A DNA stretch of 14,335 nt, from assembly GCA_028819945.1 (NCBI GenBank), contig JAPPKQ010000341.1, positions 1 to 14,335 on the forward strand, in the 5' to 3' direction. A program made the translations under genes and the position numbers. This stretch comes from a bacterium (lineage in GTDB: Bacteria > Actinomycetota > Acidimicrobiia > Acidimicrobiales > CATQHL01). Shown here piece after piece: positions 6,130 to 12,419 of the stretch. How positions within the stretch are numbered: position 1 is the stretch's first letter; every line of letters begins with the position of its first letter. Under the pieces are notes generated by a model, which saw only the letters and a list, made by a program, of their open reading frames with translations, made no database searches and was not told the origin of the DNA.

Positions 6130-8285
6130 GCACCGTCGGGACGGCCACCGGCAGGCACGTCCATCCCTTCGAACTGGACCGCTTCCAGGTGGAGGCAATC
6201 GAGGCCATCGACGCCGGCGCCTCGGTCCTCGTCGCCGCCCCCACCGGAGCCGGCAAGACGGTGGTGGCCGAGCACGCCGTGCGGGTGGCGCTCGCCGCCG
6301 GGCGGCGGGTCTTCTACACCGCTCCGATCAAGGCCCTCTCCAACCAGAAGTACTCCGACCTGGCAGCCGAGCACGGCTCGAGGGTCGTGGGCCTGCTGAC
6401 CGGCGACAACGCCATCAACCCCTCCGCACCGGTGGTCGTGATGACGACCGAGGTGTTGCGCAACATGATCTACGCCGACTCACCGGATCTGGACGAGTTG
6501 GCCTGGGTCATCCTGGACGAGGTGCACTACCTGCAGGACCCCTACCGCGGTCCTGTCTGGGAGGAGGTGATCATCCACGCCCCGCCGGCGGTGCGATTCG
6601 TCTGCCTCTCCGCCACGGTCTCCAACGTCGGCGAGATCCGCTCCTGGATCGGCGAGTTGCGGGGATCTGTGCAGGCCGTCACCGAGACGAACCGCCCGGT
6701 CAGCCTGGACAGCCTGGTGTGCTTCGGCGACAACGGGCGCGCCAACCTGCGCTTCCTGCCGGTGCTCACCGGCGACCGCCCGAACCCCGAGGGGGAGCGC
6801 ATCGATCGCGACCGCCGGCGGCGGCGCGGCGCGGAGGGACGCCGCCGGCGCGCACCCGACAGGGTCGCCGTCATCGAGGTGCTGGGCCGCCGGCGGATGC
6901 TGCCCGCCATCTACTTCATCTTCAGCCGCGCCGGCTGCGACGACGCCGCCCGCCAGCTCGCCCGCGCCGGTCTGGAACTGACCACGCCGGCCGAGCGGGA
7001 CCTGATCGCCGAGGTCGTCGAACCCTACGTGGCCGCCCTCGGCCGCAACGACCGCCGCGCCGTGGGCTACGAGGCCTGGTCGGCGCAGATTCGCAGCGGG
7101 GTGGCCGCCCACCACGCCGGAATGCTGCCGCCGTTCAAGGAAGCCACCGAGGCCTGCTTCCGGCGCGGCCTCATCAAGGTCGTCTTCGCCACCGAGACCC
7201 TGTCGCTGGGCATCAACATGCCGGCGCGCACCGTCGTGATCGAGCGGCTCACCAAGTTCTCCGGCGACGGCCACGAGTTGCTCACGCCGCTGAGCTACAC
7301 CCAGCTGACCGGCCGCGCCGGGCGGCGCGGGATCGACGACCAGGGCTACGCGGTGGTGCTGTGGAGTCCCCGCCTGCGCTTCGGCGACGTGGCGGGGCTG
7401 GTCGGCAGCCGCAGCTTCACCCTGGTCTCGGCCTTCCGCCCCACCTACAACATGGTCGTGAACCTGATCGCGCGTCTCGCGCCGGAGGAGGCGCGCAGCG
7501 TGCTCGGGCGCTCCCTCGCGCAGTACCAGGCCGATCGCGAGGTGGTCACCCTGGAGCGGCAATTGCAGGAGGGCCGCCGGGCGCTGGCGGAGATCAACGC
7601 CACGGCGCGCCGGCGGGGGAGCGACGAGGCCCAGCGCCGCCTGCGTCGCACCGCCCGCAGGGTGGAGGACCTCCGCAACCGGCTGCGAAGCAAGAAGGAC
7701 ACGCTGGCCAACGAGTTCGACGAACTCACCGAGGTGCTGCGCCGGCGCGGCCATCTGGACGGTTGGACCCTGGCTCCGAGCGGAATGGTGCTCGCCGGCA
7801 TCTACCACGAGAGCGACCTGCTCATCACCGAGGCCCTGGTCGGCGGCCACTTCGACGGGCTCGACGAGCCGTCGCTCGCGGCGCTGCTGGCCTGCTGCAC
7901 CTACGAGCAGCGCGGCGGCGACGTACCGGTGGAGCCGCAGTGGCCCACGGCGTCTCTGCGGCGCAGTTGGACCCGCCTGGGCGAGGCGCACGAATCGCTG
8001 GCCGCCACCGAGGTCGCCTGCCTGGGCCGCCCGCGCACCCGCCCGCCCGACGGGGGATTCGCCGCTCTCGCCTACGGGTGGGCCGCGGGCTACCCGCTGG
8101 CACGCGTGCTGGACGACCACACCACGCCGGGGGACTTCGTACGCAACGTGAAGCTCGTCTGCGATCTGGCCCGCCAGATCAGTCGCGTGGCCCCCGATCC
8201 GGCCACGACGGCCGGCGCGGCCGCGGTGGCGAAGGCCATGTTCCGCGGCGTGGTGTCCGCCTCGGTGCTCGACGCCGCCGGCTGA
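6126..8285 (+). CDS. helY: HelY-type Ski2/Mtr4-like DEVH-box helicase
   Basis: This is a superfamily 2 RNA helicase of the Ski2/Mtr4 group, called HelY in mycobacteria; a role in RNA processing or decay is assumed from eukaryotic relatives. Motifs in order: Q-like FELDRFQ (15-21), Walker A APTGAGKT (38-45), TAPIKALSNQK, DEVH (131-134), SAT (162-164), HHAGMLP (329-335), ATETLSLGINMPAR and motif VI QLTGRAGRRG (393-402). Charged helices at about 465-540 look like a coiled coil, followed by a DSHCT-like C-terminus. The length of 719 residues is clearly shorter than mycobacterial HelY (about 900), and an Arg-rich insert lies at about 228-246. GTG 6126 overlaps the tatC stop and has GAGG 5 bases upstream. 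The frame stays open far upstream through tatC and tatB, but those codons belong to the tat genes. Confidence 0.9.
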   Translation: MSTVGTATGRHVHPFELDRFQVEAIEAIDAGASVLVAAPTGAGKTVVAEHAVRVALAAGRRVFYTAPIKALSNQKYSDLAAEHGSRVVGLLTGDNAINPSAPVVVMTTEVLRNMIYADSPDLDELAWVILDEVHYLQDPYRGPVWEEVIIHAPPAVRFVCLSATVSNVGEIRSWIGELRGSVQAVTETNRPVSLDSLVCFGDNGRANLRFLPVLTGDRPNPEGERIDRDRRRRRGAEGRRRRAPDRVAVIEVLGRRRMLPAIYFIFSRAGCDDAARQLARAGLELTTPAERDLIAEVVEPYVAALGRNDRRAVGYEAWSAQIRSGVAAHHAGMLPPFKEATEACFRRGLIKVVFATETLSLGINMPARTVVIERLTKFSGDGHELLTPLSYTQLTGRAGRRGIDDQGYAVVLWSPRLRFGDVAGLVGSRSFTLVSAFRPTYNMVVNLIARLAPEEARSVLGRSLAQYQADREVVTLERQLQEGRRALAEINATARRRGSDEAQRRLRRTARRVEDLRNRLRSKKDTLANEFDELTEVLRRRGHLDGWTLAPSGMVLAGIYHESDLLITEALVGGHFDGLDEPSLAALLACCTYEQRGGDVPVEPQWPTASLRRSWTRLGEAHESLAATEVACLGRPRTRPPDGGFAALAYGWAAGYPLARVLDDHTTPGDFVRNVKLVCDLARQISRVAPDPATTAGAAAVAKAMFRGVVSASVLDAAG

Positions 8286-8322
8286 GGGCGCGCCGGAGCG
8301 GACCACCGGAGAGGGGACGGGT

Positions 8323-8931
8323 TTGGGCATCCGCCGCGGCGGCGACTGGGGCGCGGGGGGAGCGCTCCCCGACGGCGGTGTGGTCGTCTCCAGCGACGGC
8401 GAGGCTCGCGGGGTGGTGGAGGAGGCACGCCGCCGTGGCGAGGCGGTCCCGGTGCTCGGTCTCGCCGGCGGGGATCTGTGCCGGACCCTCGGGGGAAGCG
8501 GCGATCTTGGCCGACTGCGCGAGGGCGGCTCGGTGCTCACCTGCGACCTGGGCTCGGTGCTCCTCGACGGCCGGATCCACTGGTTCACCGCACACCTCGT
8601 CGCCCGCCGCAGCTGGCTGTCCGGGCGGATTCTGGTCGTGATGAACGCCGCCTTCCTGGGACGCTGGAATCTCGGTCCCCGGGCGCATCCCGGTGATGGG
8701 CTGCTGGACATCAGCGACGCCGACCTGTCGCTGCGCCAGCGGTTGGCAGCCTGGCGGCGCCTGCCCGCCGGCACGCACCTCCCGCACCCGGCGATCGCGA
8801 CGACCCGGCGCGCCGCTTTCAGCACGCGCTTCGAACGTCCGGTGCCGGTGCTGCTGGACGGCGTGGCCGTCGGGCGTGCCAGCACGATCACCGTGCGGGT
8901 CGAGAGCGACGCGCTCACCGTGGTCGTCTAG
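8323..8931 (+). CDS. Lipid-kinase-like protein (YegS/diacylglycerol kinase C-terminal type)
   Basis: The 202-residue protein resembles the second half of YegS/DAGK-type lipid kinases. AGGDLCRTLGG (48-58) stands where kinases have GGDGT-x-N, and CDLGSVLLDGRIHWFTAHLV recalls the strand that follows it. AHPGDGLLDI (121-130) matches the DGLLDV hallmark of the C-terminal beta domain, and VLLDGVAVGRASTITVRVESDAL resembles the closing Dg-E-x-x strand region. The N-terminal part that normally completes the nucleotide-binding fold is short or missing. Family membership is moderately sure; kinase activity is doubtful. TTG 8323 is chosen because GGAGAGG (8308-8314) sits 8 bases ahead and no better start exists. 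It follows helY by 37 bases and may be read from the same transcript. The alternative is a sensor or non-catalytic lipid-binding relative. Confidence 0.6.
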   Translation: MGIRRGGDWGAGGALPDGGVVVSSDGEARGVVEEARRRGEAVPVLGLAGGDLCRTLGGSGDLGRLREGGSVLTCDLGSVLLDGRIHWFTAHLVARRSWLSGRILVVMNAAFLGRWNLGPRAHPGDGLLDISDADLSLRQRLAAWRRLPAGTHLPHPAIATTRRAAFSTRFERPVPVLLDGVAVGRASTITVRVESDALTVVV

Positions 8932-8967
8932 GCGCGCACGGTCCGAAGCCGCCGCGACGGCCGGTGG

Positions 8968-8979
8968 TAGATTCGCCCC
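8968..8979 (+). promoter_or_regulatory. Candidate -10 box for a leaderless M20 gene transcript
   Basis: TAGATT (8968-8973) matches TANNNT and is followed by exactly 6 bases and then GTG 8980. No purine-rich ribosome site precedes the GTG. The spacing equals that before tatB, which supports both calls. No clear -35 box is seen. Confidence 0.45.
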
Positions 8980-10191
8980 GTGGTTCGCTCCTCGCCCGGA
9001 TCCGCCGGCTTCAAGGCGCGGACCGCGGCCGCCGTGGATGCACTGGCCCCCCAACTCACCGAGATCTCGCACCGCATCCACGAGAACCCCGAGTTGGGAT
9101 TCGAGGAGCACTTCGCCCATGACCTGCTCGCCGGCGCGGCCGAGGAGGCGGGTCTGGAGGTCCAGCGGCAGGCGTATGGGGTGGAGACCGCCTTCGCGGC
9201 CCGCGCCGGGACCGCCGGACCCCTCGTGGCCTTCCTCTGCGAGTACGACGCGCTGCCGGGCATCGGCCATGCCTGCGGGCACAACATCATCGCCGCCTCC
9301 GGCCTGGGGGCGGGACTGGCGGCGGCGGAGGTCGTCGAGGAGCTGGGAGGGCGCCTGCTGATTCTCGGGACCCCCGCCGAGGAGGGCGGCGGCGGCAAGC
9401 TCCGTCTCATGCAGGGGGGTGCTTTCGCCGGCGTGGACGCCGCCCTCATGGTGCATCCCGCCGGGCTCGAGCTCTCCGAGATGCAGACCCTGGCGGTCCA
9501 GCAGCTGCACGCCCGCTACAGCGGCCGCGCCGCGCACGCCGCCGCTGCCCCCCAGGCCGGCCGCAACGCCCTGGACGGCGCCGTGCTGGGATACGTCGCC
9601 GCGGCCGCCCTCCGCCAGCACATCGGATCGGATGAGCGGTTCCACGGCATCTTCACCGATGGCGGCCAGAAGCCGAACATCGTTCCCACCTTCGCCGAGA
9701 CCAACTGGTACGTACGGTCGCCCACCGTCGCACGGCTGGAGGTGCTGAAGGAGCGCCTCGCGGACTGCCTGGGAAGCGGCGCGGTGGCCGCCGGGGTGGA
9801 CGTCGAGTTGGCGTGGGCCGACTACTACTTCGCCGAGGTGCGCAGCAACCGCCCCCTCCTGGAGCTCTGGAACAGCAACGCCACGGCACTGGGCAGGAGT
9901 CCGCAGCCGCCGGTTCCCGGACGCACCGTGGTCGGCAGCACCGACATGGGGAACGTCAGCCAGGTGGTGCCCTCGATCCATCCCATGATCGCAGTCGCCC
10001 CTCCGGAGGTGGCCATCCACACCGAGGACTTCGCCGCCTGCGCGCGCGGTCCCGACGGCGACCGCGGCGTGATCGACGGGGCCAAGGCGCTGGCCGCGGT
10101 CGCCATCGACTACTGGAGCGACCCCTCGGTCCGGGCCGCGGTGAGTGCCGACTTCAGCGGCGGCGCCGGCGCCGCCGCGGCGTCGAACTGA
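8980..10191 (+). CDS. M20D-family amidohydrolase / aminoacyl-peptidase (AbgB- or PM20D2-like)
   Basis: M20D enzymes hydrolyse amide bonds in small N-acyl amino acids or dipeptides with a two-metal centre. The 403 residues include RIHENPELGFEEHFA (32-46), EYDALPGIGHACGHN with ligands H97, C99 and H101, the catalytic glutamate in TPAEEGGG (E134/E135), MVHPAG with H159, GRAAHAA with H186 in the dimer domain, and a late ligand H347 in AIHTEDFA. Cysteine in HACGH is typical of M20D. FCEYDALPGIGHACGHNI-like wording is shared with p-aminobenzoyl-glutamate hydrolase AbgB and PM20D2 dipeptidase, so a folate-breakdown substrate is possible but not shown. There is no signal peptide; it should be cytoplasmic. 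GTG 8980 is preferred because the TANNNT box ends 6 bases upstream. A small ThyX-family gene neighbour starts 33 bases after the stop. Confidence 0.85.
   Translation: MVRSSPGSAGFKARTAAAVDALAPQLTEISHRIHENPELGFEEHFAHDLLAGAAEEAGLEVQRQAYGVETAFAARAGTAGPLVAFLCEYDALPGIGHACGHNIIAASGLGAGLAAAEVVEELGGRLLILGTPAEEGGGGKLRLMQGGAFAGVDAALMVHPAGLELSEMQTLAVQQLHARYSGRAAHAAAAPQAGRNALDGAVLGYVAAAALRQHIGSDERFHGIFTDGGQKPNIVPTFAETNWYVRSPTVARLEVLKERLADCLGSGAVAAGVDVELAWADYYFAEVRSNRPLLELWNSNATALGRSPQPPVPGRTVVGSTDMGNVSQVVPSIHPMIAVAPPEVAIHTEDFAACARGPDGDRGVIDGAKALAAVAIDYWSDPSVRAAVSADFSGGAGAAAASN
10157..10178. repeat. Perfect 22-bp palindrome in the 3' end of the M20 gene
   Basis: Bases 10157-10178 are fully self-complementary around the axis between 10167 and 10168, with core GGCGCCGGCGCC. 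It lies in the codons for the Gly/Ala-rich tail, 10 bases before the stop codon. It could fold in mRNA near the M20-thyX junction, but lacks a U tract, so it is not a standard terminator. GC-rich Gly/Ala codons make such symmetry easier by chance. Confidence 0.5.
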
Positions 10192-10224
10192 AGGCCCGGC
10201 CCAAGCAGGCGGCGACGACGCTTC

Positions 10225-11832
10225 ATGTACGTCGCTGAGGAATTCACGGCCTCCGAGGCCGACATACTGCGTCGCTACTTCACGAACCTCGACCAGCCGG
10301 TGTTCGCCCTCGTCAACCTGCCCGAGGTCGTCAAGGGGGCGCTGTTCGCCCGCTACTCGCGGTCCAACAAGAGCCTGCGGCGGCTCTTCCTCGACGAGTT
10401 CGTGGGCGAACTCGACGTCAGCGGGGATCTCGGCGTGGACGCCACGATCGGCCTGCGTAGAGCCGAGGAACTCTACGACCGGGTCTTCTTCGAGTACGGC
10501 GACGACTCGGTGGCGCAACTCGGAGGCGTGCACTTGGCGTGCGAGCAGGCCTCCAACGTGCTCACCAAGGTGCTGGAGTGGGGGAGGCTGATGTCCTACC
10601 TCGAGCAGTCCACGCGCTATGTGCCCTACGACGCACGCCTCGGCGGCCGCTTCCGCTACTACCGGGATCCGGGCATCCTGAAGTCCGCCCTCGGCGCCCG
10701 CTACGTGGCCGACCTCGACGCCATGTTCGAGGCCTACAGCTCGACGCTGCCCGTGATGAACGAGCACTTCCGCGACCGGTTCCCGAAGGCGCCCGGCGAC
10801 TCGGACTTCGTGCACCGTCAGGCCGTCCGCGCCAAGTCGTTCGACTCGGTCCGGGGGATGCTGCCCGCCGCGGCGCTCTCGAACGTCGGCACCTACGGCA
10901 GCGGCCAGGGCTACGAGAACCTGCTCCTGCGGATGCGCGCCCACGCGCTGCCGGAGGTCCGCGCCTACGCCGACATGATGCTCGACGAGCTGCGCAAGGT
11001 CATCCCGTCGTTCCTGAAGCGGCTGGACATCGAGGACAGGGGAGTGGCCTGGAGCCGGTACCTGCGCGCCACCGGCGACGCGATGCAGGCCCTCGCCCAC
11101 GACCTCTTCGGCGAGGCCGAGGGGCCCGACGAGGAGGTCCCGGCGGTCCGGCTCGTGGACTTCGACCCCGACGCCGAGGTGAAGCTGGTGAGCAGCGCCC
11201 TCTACTCCTACGTCGACCTCCCCGAGGAGCAGTTGCGCGCCCGCGTCGAGGCGATGAGCGACGACGATCGCCGGCGCGTGCTGCTCACCTACACCGGCGA
11301 CCGCGGCAACAGGCGCCACAAGCCCGGGCGCGCCCTCGAGACGCCCAGCTACCGCTTCGACGTGCTGTGCGACTACGGAGCCTTCCGCGACCTGCAGCGT
11401 CACCGGATGCTGACGATCGAGTGGCAGCGGCTGTCACCCGGCCACGGCTACAGCATGCCCGAGGCGGTCGAGGCGGCCGGCCTCGAGGGCCTGTTCAACG
11501 AGACGATGGCCCAGAGCGCCGAGCTGCACGACGCGCTGCTGGACCACTTCCCCGAGCAGGCCGCCTATGCGGTGGCCCTGGCCTACCGCATTCGTTTCGT
11601 CATGCAGATGAACGCCCGGGAGGCGATGCACCTCATCGAACTGCGCAGCAGCACGCAGGGTCATCCCGCCTACCGTCACGTGGCTCAGGAGATGCACCGC
11701 CTCATCGAGACGGTGGCGGGACACCGGGCGATCGCCGGAATGATGTCCTTCGCCGACCTCTCTCGCGAACCCGAGCTCGAACGTCTCGCCTCCGAGCGCC
11801 GGGCCGCGACGCGCCGTCGCAACGCGGTCTGA
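10225..11832 (+). CDS. Double-domain ThyX-like flavin-dependent thymidylate synthase family protein
   Basis: ThyX makes dTMP from dUMP with FAD, NADPH and methylenetetrahydrofolate, normally as a tetramer of about 220 to 250-residue chains with the signature RHR-x2-S-x4-S-x-R. This protein has 535 residues and two ThyX-like halves. The first (about 1-265) has LEWGRLMSYLEQSTRYV: R121, S124, S129, R131 and Y132 are kept but the leading RH is W119-G120; its end GYENLLLRMRAHALPEVRAYA mirrors the NAR-LLHFL-LR-AQ-EIR segment. The second (about 310-510) has QRHRMLTIEWQRLS: RHR (392-394) is kept, but the serines and arginine are T397, R402 and S404; it ends in MNAREAMHLIELR. Each half thus lacks what the other keeps. 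ATG 10225 is the only good start. Whether it makes dTMP is open; other double ThyX proteins exist in databases under the same name. Confidence 0.8.
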   Translation: MYVAEEFTASEADILRRYFTNLDQPVFALVNLPEVVKGALFARYSRSNKSLRRLFLDEFVGELDVSGDLGVDATIGLRRAEELYDRVFFEYGDDSVAQLGGVHLACEQASNVLTKVLEWGRLMSYLEQSTRYVPYDARLGGRFRYYRDPGILKSALGARYVADLDAMFEAYSSTLPVMNEHFRDRFPKAPGDSDFVHRQAVRAKSFDSVRGMLPAAALSNVGTYGSGQGYENLLLRMRAHALPEVRAYADMMLDELRKVIPSFLKRLDIEDRGVAWSRYLRATGDAMQALAHDLFGEAEGPDEEVPAVRLVDFDPDAEVKLVSSALYSYVDLPEEQLRARVEAMSDDDRRRVLLTYTGDRGNRRHKPGRALETPSYRFDVLCDYGAFRDLQRHRMLTIEWQRLSPGHGYSMPEAVEAAGLEGLFNETMAQSAELHDALLDHFPEQAAYAVALAYRIRFVMQMNAREAMHLIELRSSTQGHPAYRHVAQEMHRLIETVAGHRAIAGMMSFADLSREPELERLASERRAATRRRNAV

Positions 11833-11871
11833 CGCCGGGGGCTCTCACGCCGCGTGCAGCAGTACCGCATT

Positions 11872-11894
11872 TTGTGACGGCGTGTGTCTATGAT
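11872..11894 (+). promoter_or_regulatory. Promoter of the DUF4193 gene, resembling the RecA-NDp/PafBC motif
   Basis: TTGTGACGG (11872-11880), then 8 bases, then TATGAT (11889-11894, five of six bases of TATAAT). The published actinobacterial damage-promoter motif is TTGTCRGTG-N8-TANNNT. Here six of nine bases of the first block agree and the 8-base gap is exact. A normally spaced -35 box is absent. The predicted start near 11901 gives a leader of about 40 bases with GGAGAG before the ATG. The promoter call is better than even; PafBC control is a hypothesis. Confidence 0.5.
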
Positions 11895-11939
11895 CCGCCT
11901 CTCAGGTGATCGGTGCGCCCAACGAGGCCGGAGAGACGC

Positions 11940-12419
11940 ATGTCCGACGATGACAACTTGTTGGACCTCGACATCGAGGAGGAGGACGACGAGGCGTTCG
12001 ACCCCGACTTCGACGAGGACATCGAGGAGGAGGACGACGACGACCATCTCGCCGACGACGAGGACATCGAGGAGGAGGACGACGAGAAGGAAGTCCCCGA
12101 GCGCAGCCCCAAGCGGCCACCTCAGACCGAGGGGGAGTTCGACGACGAGGTGGACCCGGACAACCTCGAGGCGGACCTCAACACCATCCTGCGGGACCGC
12201 ATCGCCTCGGGCGACGACGTCGAGGACGACGAGGCCGGGGAGGTCGAGACCGGCCAGCCGGCGGAGCTGCTCGGCTCGGTGACGCCCCGCCGCGACGACG
12301 AGTGGCTCTGCGAGGGATGCTTCCTGCTGGTGTCCAAGAGCCAGCTCGGCAGCCGGGGGGAGCCCCGCTGCCCCTCCGGTGAGGAGATCTGCCCGTCCCT
12401 GGACAGGCTGGGCCCCTGA
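11940..12419 (+). CDS. Acidic DUF4193-type protein with C-terminal Cys4 motif
   Basis: The 159-residue protein begins with an extremely acidic half: residues 1-50 hold three DIEEEDD units (11-17, 27-33, 42-48). A short basic patch ERSPKRPP (54-61) follows, then another acidic stretch. The C-terminus DDEWLCEGCFLLVSKSQLG matches the conserved DEF-x-C-x2-CFLV-x4-SQLA ending of DUF4193 proteins, found in most actinobacteria and of unknown function. C124, C127, C144 and C151 could bind zinc. Usual members are near 100 residues, so the acidic N-terminus is an expansion. ATG 11940 has GGAGAG (11930-11935) in front and a likely promoter at 11872-11894. In mycobacteria a DUF4193 gene lies near dut, and here one lies next to a ThyX relative, which hints at a pyrimidine link. 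The stop overlaps the presumed CTG start of the next gene. Confidence 0.8.
   Translation: MSDDDNLLDLDIEEEDDEAFDPDFDEDIEEEDDDDHLADDEDIEEEDDEKEVPERSPKRPPQTEGEFDDEVDPDNLEADLNTILRDRIASGDDVEDDEAGEVETGQPAELLGSVTPRRDDEWLCEGCFLLVSKSQLGSRGEPRCPSGEEICPSLDRLGP
11970..12085 (+). repeat. Three exact 23-bp repeats in the acidic coding region
   Basis: A 23-base block beginning GACATCGAGGAGGAGGAC occurs at 11970-11992, 12018-12040 and 12063-12085. The spacings are 48 and 45 bases, both multiples of three, so each copy encodes DIEEEDD in frame. Identical codons in all copies suggest recent duplication or gene conversion rather than amino-acid composition alone. Confidence 0.85.

Noticed and set aside
6480..8918. 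A minus-strand open frame of about 810 codons
   Set aside because: It is antisense to helY, which has every helicase motif, and its own translation shows no recognisable domain.
8179..11403. A minus-strand open frame of over 1000 codons
   Set aside because: It lies antisense to the M20 and double thyX genes, and its translation is low-complexity Gly/Val/His/Arg without motifs. Long antisense frames are usual at this GC content.
11940..12100. RNA polymerase delta subunit (RpoE) suggested by the acidic stretch
   Set aside because: Delta has a folded N-terminal domain and an acidic C-terminus; here the order is reversed and the C-terminus is a DUF4193-like Cys4 motif.
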